NCBI GenBank assembly: GCA_017476545.1
Contig: JAFUZP010000014.1
Location: 1 to 64,000, forward strand
Origin: Alloprevotella sp.
GTDB lineage: Bacteria > Bacteroidota > Bacteroidia > Bacteroidales > Bacteroidaceae
Reading direction: 5' to 3'
DNA length: 64,000 nucleotides
The notes under the pieces are model-generated. The model saw only the letters and a list, made by a program, of their open reading frames with translations, was not told the DNA's origin and made no database searches. The position numbers were made by a program, and so were the translations under genes. Shown piece by piece: positions 36,887 through 46,080 of this stretch (positions within the stretch are counted from its first letter, which is position 1; the number at the start of each line of letters is the position of its first letter).

Positions 36887-36946
36887 TATAGATAACAGGT
36901 GCTTCCCACCGTCCGGAAGTAGGGCGGGGCTTCGGGGTACGCGGCT

Positions 36947-37034
36947 TACCCCTATGGGTAGGAAAAACTATCTATAGGGTTACGGCGAACTAACCCTACG
37001 GTTACGGTGCGCTATCCCTATAGGTAAGATCCGA
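36947..37034. repeat. 22-bp repeat array 4 (4 units)
   Basis: Units start at 36947, 36969, 36991 and 37013 with cores TACCCCTATGGGTA, TATCTATAGGGTTA, TAACCCTACGGTTA and TATCCCTATAGGTA. It lies between two converging genes, next to a hairpin terminator. Confidence 0.9.
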
Positions 37035-37045
37035 TAGGTACAGAA

Positions 37046-37076
37046 ATCCCCATCCCTATCTCGGAGGGACGGGGAT
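37046..37076. terminator. Hairpin between converging genes
   Basis: A 12-bp stem with one mismatch (ATCCCCATCCCT at 37046-37057 with 37065-37076) and a 7-nt loop. It probably terminates the minus-strand barrel gene and perhaps the plus-strand operon. No strong T-run. Confidence 0.5.
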
Positions 37077-37097
37077 GGGAAAGGGAACGTCCGCGTC

Positions 37098-37763
37098 TCA
37101 GAACTGGTAGGCGAGGGTGAGCAACGCGGCGATGTTGTGTAGTCCTCGTTCATTGAACTTGGTGAGTCCGTAGTCTGCCTCGATACCGATGGTCATGTGG
37201 GAGGGCAGCTGGTAGCCGATGCCTGCCGTGAGGCCGGCCTCGAAGCGGCGCGTCCCGCTCTCCTTGAACGTCCGCGTTTCGTAGTAGAAGCGGCGTCCGC
37301 CCTCCTGTTGTTCCGTGTCGCCCTTGGTCTTTTGCTTGCCGCTAAGGCCGACGGCGGCGTAGGGACCGGCGGAGAATACGAGATAGTGGCCTTCGGAGAG
37401 GCGGGTGTAGTAGTTGAAGAGCAGGGGCAGTTCTAGGTAGTTGGCCGTTGTAGTGCGGTTCTTGATGCCCGTGCGGGGTTGTCCTTCCTCGTCATAGACT
37501 TGCTGTCCCCCCTCATCGTAGAGGAATACGGTTTGATTGTGGTTCTTCCACCCCTTGCCGTAGATGTAGAGCGCGGGCGTGAGGGTCCAGTGTAGGTCGA
37601 ACTCCACTTCGTAGCCGACACCGCCCTTGAAAGCGCCGACGAACGCGGCGTCGCGGCTGACGGTGGAGAGGCCGCCGCCGATTTTCAGTTGCCAGTTTTG
37701 CGCCGTACAGGGCATGGCCGTCAGGGCGGCTACCAGGGTTGTGAACAGGATGTGCCGTTTCAT
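37098..37763 (-). CDS. PorT-family outer-membrane beta-barrel protein
   Basis: A 221-residue protein. Signal peptide (MKRHILFTTLVAALTAMPCTAQ) followed by alternating amphipathic strands: LKIGGGLSTV, GGVGYEVEFDLHWTLTPALYIYG, LELPLLFNYY, YLVFSAGPYAAVGLSG, and the terminal aromatic GIEADYGLTKF...LTLAYQF. This fits an eight-stranded OMP-b-brl_2/PorT-like barrel. The terminal Phe is the usual BAM signal. No specific function can be assigned. It starts 9 nt after the DEAD-box helicase stop, so the two may be cotranscribed. Confidence 0.8.
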   Translation of the reverse strand: MKRHILFTTLVAALTAMPCTAQNWQLKIGGGLSTVSRDAAFVGAFKGGVGYEVEFDLHWTLTPALYIYGKGWKNHNQTVFLYDEGGQQVYDEEGQPRTGIKNRTTTANYLELPLLFNYYTRLSEGHYLVFSAGPYAAVGLSGKQKTKGDTEQQEGGRRFYYETRTFKESGTRRFEAGLTAGIGYQLPSHMTIGIEADYGLTKFNERGLHNIAALLTLAYQF

Positions 37764-37772
37764 GGTGTCGTG

Positions 37773-39572
37773 TCAGTCGTTGTTGAAGAACTGGCGCCAG
37801 TCGTCCTTCTTGTTTGCCTGCTTCATGGGGACGAAGTCCCGCTGCTTCTTCCGCTTGTTTCCCGCGCCCTTGGCCTGCCGCTTGGCGGGCTTCGTGCCTT
37901 CCGTACGGTCGGCCCAGTCCACACGCACTTGGCGGTCGCCCACCTTGGCGCGGTTCATCTTGCGGAGTACGTCGTGAGCGAATTCTTCCGGCACTTCGAA
38001 GAAGGAGCAGTTCGTAGTCAGGTCAATGCGTCCTACGGGTACGTTGCCCTTGATGTAGCGGTTCAGGAGGTTGATGATTTCGCGTGCGTAGAAGTTGTCG
38101 AGCTTGCCGAGGTTGATGAACAGGCGCTTGTATCCGGCTTCGGCCTGTCGGGGCGCGCCGGCGGCTTTCCCGGGGCGGGCGGGCCGTTCGCCTCGTGGGG
38201 CTTTCGCTTTCCCTTTCTTCTCGGGCCGCTCGGTGGGCTGCTCGATGGGGGCTTCCTTGGCGTAGTAGTCCAGGAAGCGGCCGAATGCGCTGCCGACGAT
38301 GCGTTTGATGAGGTCCTCCTTGGTAAGCCAGTTGAGCTTGCGGTACACCTCGGGGAGGAAGGGGGCTATCTGGTTCTCGTCCACCTCTATGCGTTCCAGA
38401 TTGTCGATGGCGTTGTAGAGCTGCTTGGTGCATATTTCCGAGGGTTCGGGCAGTGGGGCAGTCTCAAAGGTCTTGCCGATGGTGCGCTCTATGGTGCGGA
38501 CTTTGCCCCGTTCGCGAAGGTGGATGACGCTGATACTGGTTCCCCGCTTGCCTGCCCGCCCAGTGCGTCCGCTGCGGTGGGTGTAGTTTTCCACATCATC
38601 GGGCAGTCCGTAGTTGATGACGTGGGTGAGGTCGTCCACATCGAGCCCGCGTGCGGCCACATCGGTAGCCACGAGGAGCTGCGTCTGGTGCTGGCGGAAT
38701 TTCTGCATCGTTATGTCGCGCTGCGCCTGGGAGAGGTCGCCGTGCAGAGGCTCGGCGTTGTAGCCGTCCTGGATGAGCTTGTCGGCCACTTCCTGCGTCT
38801 CTCGGCGCGTGCGACAGAAGATGATGGCGTAGATTTTGGGGAAGTAGTCCACAACGCGCTTCAGTGCGCGGTACTTGTCCCGTGCCTGAACGATGTGGCA
38901 TACGTGGTTCACGTTCTCCGCCCCCTCGTTGCGCGAACCGACGACTATCTCGCGGTGGTCGTGCAGGTACTGGCGTGCGATTTTCTCTATCTCGCGGCTC
39001 ATGGTGGCGGAGAAGAGTAGCGTGTTACGTTCGCGGGGCACGCCCTCAAGTATGGCGTCGATGCTTTCGGTGAAGCCCATGTCGAGCATCTCATCGGCCT
39101 CATCGAGGACGACGTTCTCCACGGCATCGAGCCGCGCCACGCCGCGCTTCATCAGGTCAATGAGGCGTCCGGGTGTGGCCACGATGACCTGCGCGCCTTT
39201 TTTCAGGGCGCGTATCTGGCTCTCGATGCTGGCCCCGCCGTAAACGGCCTGCACATGCAGGCCGCCGATGTAGCGGCTGTAGTCGCGCAGGTCGCCGGCA
39301 ATCTGGAGGCAGAGCTCGCGGGTGGGGCTGAGGACGACGGCCTGCGTCTCGCGGCTCGCGGGGTCAGCCTTCTGCAGCAGGGGCAGGCCGTAGGCGGCCG
39401 TCTTGCCCGTTCCTGTCTGGGCCAGGGCGATGATGTCGTTCCCTTCGCCGAGCAGGTAGGGGATTACTTCCTGTTGCACGGGCATGGGCCGTTCGTAGCC
39501 CATCTCGCTGATGGCGCGGAGCAGTTCCTCGCGCAGCCCGAGTTCTTCGAATGTCTTTGCGGTGCTGTCCAT
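37773..39572 (-). CDS. DEAD-box RNA helicase with DbpA-type RNA-binding domain
   Basis: A 599-residue RNA helicase. Q motif (GYERPMPVQQEVIP), motif I AQTGTGKTAAYG near residue 47, PTRELCLQ, motif II LDEADEML, SAT motif (LLFSATM), then RGLDVDDLTHVINYGLP and HRSGRTGRAGKRG. After a basic, Pro-rich linker comes a DbpA-like RNA-binding domain (about 480-557; YKRLFINLGKLDNF...EVPEEFA). The layout matches CsdA/DbpA-type helicases in ribosome assembly or cold adaptation. I chose ATG 39572, which gives the usual start; the ORF upstream runs into the promoter (TATCTTCG at 39601-39608). Confidence 0.92.
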   Translation of the reverse strand: MDSTAKTFEELGLREELLRAISEMGYERPMPVQQEVIPYLLGEGNDIIALAQTGTGKTAAYGLPLLQKADPASRETQAVVLSPTRELCLQIAGDLRDYSRYIGGLHVQAVYGGASIESQIRALKKGAQVIVATPGRLIDLMKRGVARLDAVENVVLDEADEMLDMGFTESIDAILEGVPRERNTLLFSATMSREIEKIARQYLHDHREIVVGSRNEGAENVNHVCHIVQARDKYRALKRVVDYFPKIYAIIFCRTRRETQEVADKLIQDGYNAEPLHGDLSQAQRDITMQKFRQHQTQLLVATDVAARGLDVDDLTHVINYGLPDDVENYTHRSGRTGRAGKRGTSISVIHLRERGKVRTIERTIGKTFETAPLPEPSEICTKQLYNAIDNLERIEVDENQIAPFLPEVYRKLNWLTKEDLIKRIVGSAFGRFLDYYAKEAPIEQPTERPEKKGKAKAPRGERPARPGKAAGAPRQAEAGYKRLFINLGKLDNFYAREIINLLNRYIKGNVPVGRIDLTTNCSFFEVPEEFAHDVLRKMNRAKVGDRQVRVDWADRTEGTKPAKRQAKGAGNKRKKQRDFVPMKQANKKDDWRQFFNND

Positions 39573-39600
39573 GTGTGTTCCCTCGTTAGGTTTCCGGGCG

Positions 39601-39608
39601 CGAAGATA
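39601..39608 (-). promoter_or_regulatory. -7 promoter element of the DEAD-box helicase gene
   Basis: TATCTTCG on the minus strand (one mismatch to TAnnTTTG), 29 bp before ATG 39572. No clear -33 box. Confidence 0.4.
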
Positions 39609-39694
39609 CGATAAAAGCGCGGAACGGGTACGTGCGGCGCGGCGCATTCTGCGCTGTGGTGGCGGGCGCGCTGCCGTCACGGGGGCATAAAGAG

Positions 39695-39728
39695 GGCGTG
39701 GGCGCGCTCCGGGGAACGCGTCCACGCC
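39695..39728 (-). terminator. Hairpin after the large secreted protein gene
   Basis: A 12-bp stem (39695-39706 with 39717-39728) with a single G/T position and a 10-nt loop, followed on the minus strand by CTCTTTATG. It is the probable terminator of the 1050-residue protein gene. Confidence 0.45.
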
Positions 39729-39781
39729 TGTCTGTCCTGCCGCTTCCGCGCCGGGAGTCCCGGGCGGCTGCTGCAGGGGGG

Positions 39782-42700
39782 CTACTTGAGCAGCTTGCGG
39801 CCGTTCACGATGTAGATGCCTCCGCGCTGGGGGGCTGCCACGCGGCGGCCTTGCAGGTCGTAGGCGGCGGTTCCGGCGGCGGTTCCGGCTCCCTCAAGGG
39901 TGCTGAGGCCGGTGGGGACGGAGATCTTCTCGCCGCTGAACGTCAGGCCCATCACATCTTCCACGAGGTCCTTCGGGACGGCGAGGTAGGCGCGGTGCGG
40001 CTCGTTGGTGAAGGCTGCGCCGTAGTCCGCTTCCCAGAAGAAGCCCTTCTGCTGTGTGCCGGCGTCCTCCTTGAGCTTGTAGAAGTAGTACTCCTCCGTC
40101 GGGTCGTCGCCCACGGTGGTCAGTTCCTCGTCGGAGCCGTGCAGGTAGTTCTTCACCATAACGGAGGGGTCGTAGCTGTCGTCCTCAGTGGTCTGGAAGG
40201 TGAACACTTCGACGACCTCGCTCTCCCCGGCGCGGTTGGTGCGGGAGCGTACGGCATCAGCTACGCCGCTGCCCTCAATGACTACGCCGGTGCGGGCTAC
40301 GATGACTTCGCCGGGCTGGTACTCGTAGCCGCGCTCCATGTTGCCCTGTTCGGTGATGGTCATGGTGTAGACCTTCACGCCGGCGGGGACTACGAGGTTC
40401 TTCTCGCCGTAGTAGAGCGTGGTGTAACCGAAATCAAGGGGCACTTCCACGTCAATTTCCTCGTCTGTATCGGGATTCTGGCTGCGTAGGATAGTGAACT
40501 CGGCGGTGACGACTTCGCTCTCTCCCTCGGTGTCCATCTGCGCGATGCCTAAGGCGTATGCTTTCACGGTAAGCGTCTCGCGGCCGTCGGCCACGAGGTC
40601 GGCCACGTTGAGCGTTACGCCCATGAGGCGCTTCGTGGCGGTTTGGGATAGCTTCGGGTCGGTGCCGTCCGTCGTGTAGATGACGTACGCGCCACCGTTA
40701 CCGTGCCAGGAGATGGTGATGGAGGCGTTCTCGGATATCTCGCCGCCGGCGGGTTCGATGGAGGGCGCTTCAATGGAGGGCACTGCGGCCTTGGCAAGTG
40801 TCAGCGTGAAGGACACCTCTGCGGCGGCGTACTCCTCCGTACCGGCAAAGGTGGCCGTGACAGTGGCCTCGCCCTCTTTCGTGCCGGCATAAACGAAGCC
40901 GAGGTCATCCACACGGGCTACTTCGGGGTCGCTGCTGCTGAAGGTCACCTCAAGCTGGTTCGGATTTACGAACGTGTTCCCGACCATTTCGCCGTTAGGC
41001 TCGGCCTGCACGTATTCCTGCTCCCATGCGATGCCTGCTTCCTTCTGCTCTTCGACGAAGTACTCCCACGTGACAGCGGGGAAGCCGATGTTACCGTACT
41101 TGTCCACGAAGACTGCAGTGACGGTATGCTGGCCTGCCTCGAGCGTGAAGGGAGCTTCGTAGAGCGTGCCCACAGCAGGCGTGGCGTTCGGATCGGGGGT
41201 GGAGCCGTCCGTGGTGTAATATACGTCCTGGAAATCGTTTGTTCCGCTGATGCTTATCTGCGTGCCTGTGAAGATTTGCTCGCGTTGCGGTGTGATTTCA
41301 GGTACCCCTTCGAATGATACGACAATGAAGTACGTCTTTTCTACCACCTCGCTGATGTTGCCGTCCTCGTCCACCGCGACAGCCTTTACGAGCCACCCGC
41401 CCGGCTTCGTCAGGAGGAACGGTTCCTCGTACCTGATGCCCGTCTTGCCGGCAGGGTCAGTGCCGTCCAAGGTGTAGTAGATGGTGAGGTCTTCGTTTTC
41501 TACGCTGATGGAAACCTCAAGGCCGGGTTGGCCGTTCTCCTTTTCGGGGGCGATGACGGGCGTTTCCACCTGTATCACTTCCTCGGGAGCCTGCACGGGG
41601 CAGATTTCATAGATGTTGTTGAAGGGGATGAGGATACCTTTAATATTATATACCTTGCCGTCTTCGACGGTGTAGCCCAGGCGGAACTTGTCATACACCT
41701 GAACGCGGTTCTCGCCATCGGTGGCGTAGAAGTTGTTCCCGTCCTTGATGACATCCACCTCGCTGAGGGTGATGAGGTCGCAGGTGTAGCTGCTGGCGGT
41801 GGCCACCGTGGCGTCGCGTGCCTCGGGGGCAGCGGTGCCGCCTGCTGCGGTGACGCTCACGTCTTCGGGACTGGTGAGTTCGCTCATGCCGTTGTAGATG
41901 TCGTGCGTAGCTACCAGCGTGCCGTTGAGGATGTCGCCAGTGCTGTAGCCGAGGTCGGTGCGGAAGAAGTCAATCGCACCGCTGGCGTCGCGGACGAAGA
42001 TGTCGTTACCCTGTGCATATACCACCTCGGCATCCGTCAGCGTGAGTTTGGCTTTCGTGCCCTTGGCCAGCGCGTTGAACGCAGCGATGTCGGCTACGGC
42101 GGGCTGGATGGTGATGGTGTAGCTTGCCGTGGCAGGCTTGTACGTGTTGTCACCCGCGAAGGTGGCGGTGACGGTGGCCTTACCTGCAAGCGTTTCGTCC
42201 AGCAGGAGGAAGTAGGACTCGTCGTCCATGACGACCATATCCTTAGGATCGGCGCTTACGGAGTAGGCGATGCTCACGCCTTCAATCGGTGCGCCGGACA
42301 CGCTACGCAGGGTTGCTTCCTGCCCCTCGAAGTTCCGGGCTTCGTCGCTGCCTTGGTCAAAAGTGAGCGATTGCTGGGGGAAGGTGAGGATGGCGTCAAG
42401 GCGGTTGTCGCCGCTGGCGGCCTGCTCCCAGGTAACCTCTACGCTGCTGAGGTAGATGGCTCCGTTGTTTGAGCGTATGCCGATGTATTTGTAGCTTCCC
42501 TGTACGGTGATAGTTCCCGATGCCGCGAGGCTGCCAAGGAGTGTCCCTTGGGTGACGTTATCCGTTGTGGCATACAGATCCCCCGCACTGGTGTAGGCAG
42601 TGTTGCTGCCATACACATCAACTGTGTTGCTTCCCGAGGCTACGGTAATTTTAACGCTCTTTACGGTTCCGCCGGAAACCGTTGAGACGATACCGCTGTT

Positions 42701-42934
42701 ACTGTTCTTTGAGCGCATCTGGATAGCTCCTTCTTTGGTCTTGGCGGAGTTACCGGCATACACTGCCTCAGAAGTTTTCGACACGCCGCTGAAGTCGGTG
42801 TAAGTCGTGTTGGTTGCAGCGAAGTCGCTTGCCGTCAGCACGTCCGTCACCTGCGTCTGCGCCAGTGCCGTCCCTCCCAGCAGGCTCACGAGCGCGGCGA
42901 GGAGGAATGTCCTGAATGAGTACAAGTTTCTCAT
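39782..42934 (-). CDS. Large secreted multidomain protein with chitobiase-type domains
   Basis: A 1050-residue exported protein. Signal peptide (ends ALAQ), then an N-terminal beta domain with repeated Ser/Thr/Asn, Ig-like bacterial domains, and three beta-hexosaminidase/chitobiase C-terminal-type domains. These have YYTLDGTDP near 480, YYTTDGSTPD near 560 and IYTTDGTDPK near 745. The end is YDLQGRRVAAPQRGGIYIVNG, the short C-terminal tail common on secreted Prevotella-type proteins. No catalytic domain is recognised. It probably binds glycan or mediates adhesion at the surface. It is a single gene with a TACCTTTG box at 43000-43007. Export route (type 9 or other) is not settled by the tail. 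Confidence 0.75.
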   Translation of the reverse strand: MRNLYSFRTFLLAALVSLLGGTALAQTQVTDVLTASDFAATNTTYTDFSGVSKTSEAVYAGNSAKTKEGAIQMRSKNSNSGIVSTVSGGTVKSVKITVASGSNTVDVYGSNTAYTSAGDLYATTDNVTQGTLLGSLAASGTITVQGSYKYIGIRSNNGAIYLSSVEVTWEQAASGDNRLDAILTFPQQSLTFDQGSDEARNFEGQEATLRSVSGAPIEGVSIAYSVSADPKDMVVMDDESYFLLLDETLAGKATVTATFAGDNTYKPATASYTITIQPAVADIAAFNALAKGTKAKLTLTDAEVVYAQGNDIFVRDASGAIDFFRTDLGYSTGDILNGTLVATHDIYNGMSELTSPEDVSVTAAGGTAAPEARDATVATASSYTCDLITLSEVDVIKDGNNFYATDGENRVQVYDKFRLGYTVEDGKVYNIKGILIPFNNIYEICPVQAPEEVIQVETPVIAPEKENGQPGLEVSISVENEDLTIYYTLDGTDPAGKTGIRYEEPFLLTKPGGWLVKAVAVDEDGNISEVVEKTYFIVVSFEGVPEITPQREQIFTGTQISISGTNDFQDVYYTTDGSTPDPNATPAVGTLYEAPFTLEAGQHTVTAVFVDKYGNIGFPAVTWEYFVEEQKEAGIAWEQEYVQAEPNGEMVGNTFVNPNQLEVTFSSSDPEVARVDDLGFVYAGTKEGEATVTATFAGTEEYAAAEVSFTLTLAKAAVPSIEAPSIEPAGGEISENASITISWHGNGGAYVIYTTDGTDPKLSQTATKRLMGVTLNVADLVADGRETLTVKAYALGIAQMDTEGESEVVTAEFTILRSQNPDTDEEIDVEVPLDFGYTTLYYGEKNLVVPAGVKVYTMTITEQGNMERGYEYQPGEVIVARTGVVIEGSGVADAVRSRTNRAGESEVVEVFTFQTTEDDSYDPSVMVKNYLHGSDEELTTVGDDPTEEYYFYKLKEDAGTQQKGFFWEADYGAAFTNEPHRAYLAVPKDLVEDVMGLTFSGEKISVPTGLSTLEGAGTAAGTAAYDLQGRRVAAPQRGGIYIVNGRKLLK

Positions 42935-42999
42935 AACTGTTGGTTTAATTATTAGTAAATGTGTGAGTAGTCCGTCTTCCCCGTAGGGGGATTTGTGCC

Positions 43000-43007
43000 A
43001 AAGGTAG
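43000..43007 (-). promoter_or_regulatory. -7 promoter element of the large secreted protein gene
   Basis: TACCTTTG on the minus strand (exact consensus), about 65 bp before the ATG. It is divergent from the typA candidate TACTTTCG at 43101-43108 on the plus strand. Neither has a clear -33 box. Confidence 0.5.
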
Positions 43008-43146
43008 GAAATATTTTAAGTAACGTGCCCGGAGGTGCAGTTTTTTTGTTTGTTAAGTCCCCTTTTCCCCCGTGCCTGCGGGCGTTCAGAGTTTTTTTGT
43101 TACTTTCGCGCCCTGCAAAAACGAAACTTTCACTATAGCAGCAATT

Positions 43147-44949
43147 ATGAAGGATATCCGAAACATTGCCATCATCGCGCACGTTGACCACGGGAAGACG
43201 ACGCTCGTAGATAAAATGCTGCTTGCGGGAAACCTCTTCCGCGAGAACCAGCAGACCGGCGACCTGATGCTCGACAACAACGAGCTGGAGCGCGAACGCG
43301 GCATCACGATTCTTTCCAAGAACGTTTCCATCGACTATAAAGGCACCAAGATAAACATCATCGACACTCCGGGGCACAGCGACTTCGGCGGCGAGGTGGA
43401 GCGCGTCCTCAACATGGCGGACGGCTGCCTGCTCCTCGTCGATGCCTTCGAGGGCCCCATGCCGCAGACGCGCTTCGTGCTGCAGAAAGCCTTGCAGATT
43501 GGCCTGAAGCCCATCGTCGTGGTGAACAAGGTGGACAAGCCCAACTGCCGCCCCGAGGAGGTTTACGAGATGGTCTTCGACCTCATGTTCGACCTCGGCG
43601 CCACGGAGGACCAGCTGGACTTCCCCGTCGTCTACGGTTCCGCCAAGCAGGGCTGGATGGGGGCCGACTACAAGACGCCTACGCAGGACATCACTTATCT
43701 GCTGGACAAGATTGTCGAGGTGATACCCGCCCCGCAGCCCGAGGACGGCACGCTGCAGCTGCTCATCACGTCCCTGGACTATTCCAACTACCTGGGCCGC
43801 ATAGCCGTAGGCCGCATCCACCGTGGGGAGCTACGCGACGGCCAGCAGGTCACCATCGCCCACCGCGACGGCACGCAGGAGCGCACGAAGATTAAGGAGC
43901 TGCACACCTTCGAGGGCATGGGACACCAGCGCACGGACAGCGTGGAGGCTGGCGACATCTGCGCCGTGGTGGGCCTGGAACGCTTCGAGATTGGCGACAC
44001 GCTCTGCGACGCCGAAAATCCCGAGCCCTTGCCGCCCATCGCCATCGACGAGCCCACCATGTCCATGCTCTTCACCATCAACGACTCCCCCTTCTTCGGA
44101 AAGGAAGGCAAATACTGCACTTCGCGCCACATACACGACCGCCTGCAAAAGGAGCTTGAGAAGGACCTCGCCCTGCGCGTGGAGCAGACGGACGCCGACA
44201 AGTGGATTGTCTCAGGGCGCGGCGTGCTCCACCTCTCCATCCTCGTGGAGACCATGCGCCGCGAAGGCTACGAACTCCAGGTGGGGCAGCCGCAGGTCAT
44301 CTTCAAGCAGATTGACGGCCAGCGCTGCGAACCCGTCGAGGAACTCACCATCAACGTCCCCGAGGAGTTCGCCTCCAAGATGATCGACATGGTGACGCGC
44401 CGCAAGGGCGAGATGACCTCCATGCAGACCCTCGGCGAACGCACGGACATAGAATTCCTCATCCCCTCGCGCGGCATCATAGGCCTGCGCACCAACGTCC
44501 TGACGGCCTCACAGGGCGAAGCCATCATGGCGCACCGCTACAAGGAGTACCAGCCCTACAAGGGCGACCTTCCGCGCCGCTCCAACGGCTCCATGATATC
44601 CATGGACAGCGGCACCGTCTTCGCCTACGCACTTGACAAGCTGCAGGACCGCGGCCGCTTCTTCATCAACCCGCAGGACGAAGTCTATGCCGGGCAGGTC
44701 GTCGGCGAACACGTCCACGAAAAGGACCTCGTCATCAACGTCTGCAAGGCCAAGCAACTCACCAACGTCCGCGCCAGCGGTACGGACGAGAAGGCGCACA
44801 TCATACCCCCCATCGTGTTCTCCCTCGAGGAAGCCCTCGAGTACATCAAGGAGGACGAATACGTGGAGGTGACGCCCAAGTCCATGCGCATCCGCAAAAT
44901 CATCCTCGACCACCTGGCCCGCAAGCGCGCCAACCGCGACGAGGCGTGA
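43147..44949 (+). CDS. typA: Ribosome-associated GTPase TypA/BipA
   Basis: A 600-residue translational GTPase. G1 AHVDHGKTT at residues 11-19, effector region ERERGITI, G3 [10 protein letters not shown]4 NKVDKP, then EF-G-like domains III and V and the TypA-specific C-terminal domain ([14 protein letters not shown], then [11 protein letters not shown]-type sequence near the end). It binds 70S ribosomes and is needed for assembly and stress or cold growth. I chose ATG 43147 because the upstream extension (from 43072) is leader sequence. It is monocistronic, with a TACTTTCG -7 candidate upstream. Confidence 0.95.
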   Translation: MKDIRNIAIIAHVDHGKTTLVDKMLLAGNLFRENQQTGDLMLDNNELERERGITILSKNVSIDYKGTKINIIDTPGHSDFGGEVERVLNMADGCLLLVDAFEGPMPQTRFVLQKALQIGLKPIVVVNKVDKPNCRPEEVYEMVFDLMFDLGATEDQLDFPVVYGSAKQGWMGADYKTPTQDITYLLDKIVEVIPAPQPEDGTLQLLITSLDYSNYLGRIAVGRIHRGELRDGQQVTIAHRDGTQERTKIKELHTFEGMGHQRTDSVEAGDICAVVGLERFEIGDTLCDAENPEPLPPIAIDEPTMSMLFTINDSPFFGKEGKYCTSRHIHDRLQKELEKDLALRVEQTDADKWIVSGRGVLHLSILVETMRREGYELQVGQPQVIFKQIDGQRCEPVEELTINVPEEFASKMIDMVTRRKGEMTSMQTLGERTDIEFLIPSRGIIGLRTNVLTASQGEAIMAHRYKEYQPYKGDLPRRSNGSMISMDSGTVFAYALDKLQDRGRFFINPQDEVYAGQVVGEHVHEKDLVINVCKAKQLTNVRASGTDEKAHIIPPIVFSLEEALEYIKEDEYVEVTPKSMRIRKIILDHLARKRANRDEA

Positions 44950-44956
44950 GGCGCGG

Positions 44957-45000
44957 CGGGATGCGCAGTGCGGCACACATATATATATATAGGCATCCCG
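44957..45000 (+). repeat. AT tract within an inverted repeat after typA
   Basis: An alternating AT tract (44979-44991) lies in the loop of an 8-bp perfect inverted repeat (CGGGATGC 44957-44964 with GCATCCCG 44993-45000). A second inverted repeat, ATAAGCC/GGCTTAT, follows in 45010-45085. Together they fill the gap between the converging typA and the 194-residue protein gene and may serve as terminators. Confidence 0.45.
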
Positions 45001-45106
45001 GCGCGGTACATAAGCCCCCCTTCAGGAGGGACATAAGGAAACGGGCTCCGTTCCATAAGGGAACCCCGGCAGGCTTATAAGGCGGGGTGGGCAGGTCGCA
45101 GGAAGA

Positions 45107-45691
45107 TTATCCGCAATTGTGGCAGCTGCCAAAAAACTGGAAGGTAACAACAACTGGGGTTCCCCTATAGCTCCCGACGATTCCCGTTGCGTCAAGGTGG
45201 CCCCAGCTTCCTCTGTTCGTAGGCCATTCTCCTTTCACAGCGCAGCCATTAGGAAGCACCACGTTGGCAAGGAAGTCCGTGGCGTCCCAAGTCTCGCCAC
45301 CTGCGCCAAAAACGACGGAGGGTTCTATGTAGTCGAATGCCTGCGTACGCCAATGGATTGAATTAGCACCGAAACAGGAAGCCGGGTAGAAGCCGGCCGA
45401 GATACCCTCCGTATCCGCCCCATCAGTCCATTCGTATTCGCCATACGTATCCTTCAGGCTGGTCCGGAAAGCGTCGCAGGGCACGGCGGTGTTTATTATA
45501 CCCAGGCACTCTGCACCCCAATAATAACTCATCCCGCCTGCGATGGTGACATGCACGGGTCCTGTTGCCTGGCTCGCTGCGAGCAGCTGGCAGTTCAGCG
45601 GTATCACCTGCATCCGGGGCGGCGCGTAGGCCTTCTTCCCGTCCTGTGCCTCGTGCGCGGCCGGGCGCTGTTCATTGCTTTGTTGTTGCAT
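45107..45691 (-). CDS. Unrecognised 194-residue protein with a LLAAS-type N-terminal leader
   Basis: I do not recognise the main domain. The N-terminus (KKAYAPPRMQVIPLNCQLLA followed by AS, residues 19-40) matches a pattern I recall from many short Bacteroidales proteins: Tyr-x-x-Pro, a hydrophobic/acidic stretch, then Leu-Leu-Ala-x-Ser. It could be a leader cleaved or recognised after LLAAS. The rest (residues 45-194) is rich in Gly, Trp, aromatic residues and Cys, ending FFGSCHNCG, and looks like a folded, possibly disulphide-bearing beta domain. There is no Sec signal peptide. A structured RNA lies just upstream on the same strand and could be its regulatory leader. Confidence 0.6.
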   Translation of the reverse strand: MQQQSNEQRPAAHEAQDGKKAYAPPRMQVIPLNCQLLAASQATGPVHVTIAGGMSYYWGAECLGIINTAVPCDAFRTSLKDTYGEYEWTDGADTEGISAGFYPASCFGANSIHWRTQAFDYIEPSVVFGAGGETWDATDFLANVVLPNGCAVKGEWPTNRGSWGHLDATGIVGSYRGTPVVVTFQFFGSCHNCG

Positions 45692-45745
45692 AATCGTATA
45701 GGTTTTAGTGAAACATAGTTGTATCCGTTGTTCACGTGCCTATAC

Positions 45746-46021
45746 AAAAAAGCGTGGAAGACCGATCCGTTCGCTCGTCCCGCTTATAGAGGCTCTCGCA
45801 TTGCCCATTGTTACTGAACGAGCAACGCAAACGCCCCACGCAGATAGTGCGTGTGCCCAACCCACCATGCGCGCTGCATGGCGGGATGCCACGCTACGCA
45901 TACGGCTCCAGGGCTGTATGGGTACACACCATCCGTAGGCATTTACTGCTGCTAAGTCCTTGGTAACAATGAAATTTGCGAGATTCCTATAAGCCAAGAC
46001 TCCGCGCGTAAACGCTTTTCT
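45746..46021 (-). ncRNA. Candidate structured non-coding RNA of about 276 nt
   Basis: On the minus strand the ends pair: AGAAAAGCGT (46021-46012) with ACGCTTTTTT (45755-45746). Inside this come nested stems: GTCTT + GCTTATAG (46000-45987) with CTATAAGC + GGGAC (45789-45777), TCTCGCA (45983-45977) with 45800-45794, and CATTGTTAC (45971-45963) with 45814-45806. That is 39 long-range pairs. The interior holds local hairpins, including a 10-bp stem (CCCGCCATGC...GCATGGTGGG). G-U pairs favour the minus strand. The final T-run would terminate it. A TATCTTTG box lies at 46081-46088. It lacks tmRNA tag and RNase P core motifs. Alternatives: 6S RNA, or a long riboswitch-like leader of the 194-residue gene. 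Confidence 0.6.
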
Positions 46022-46080
46022 GTATATCCGTTCCCGCATCCGGCAGCCTGCTGCGAGGCGTTGGCGGCGCGGCAACGCTG

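Noticed and set aside
45746-46021. tmRNA or RNase P RNA
   Set aside because: No tag-peptide frame and no 3' CCA-type end for tmRNA. The RNase P core GAGGAAAGTCC is missing; an ACAGAAA near 46025 is at the wrong end.
45740-46075. 111-codon frame on the minus strand
   Set aside because: It starts with TTG, has an atypical composition and lies exactly over the long-range RNA stems. The structural reading explains the region better.
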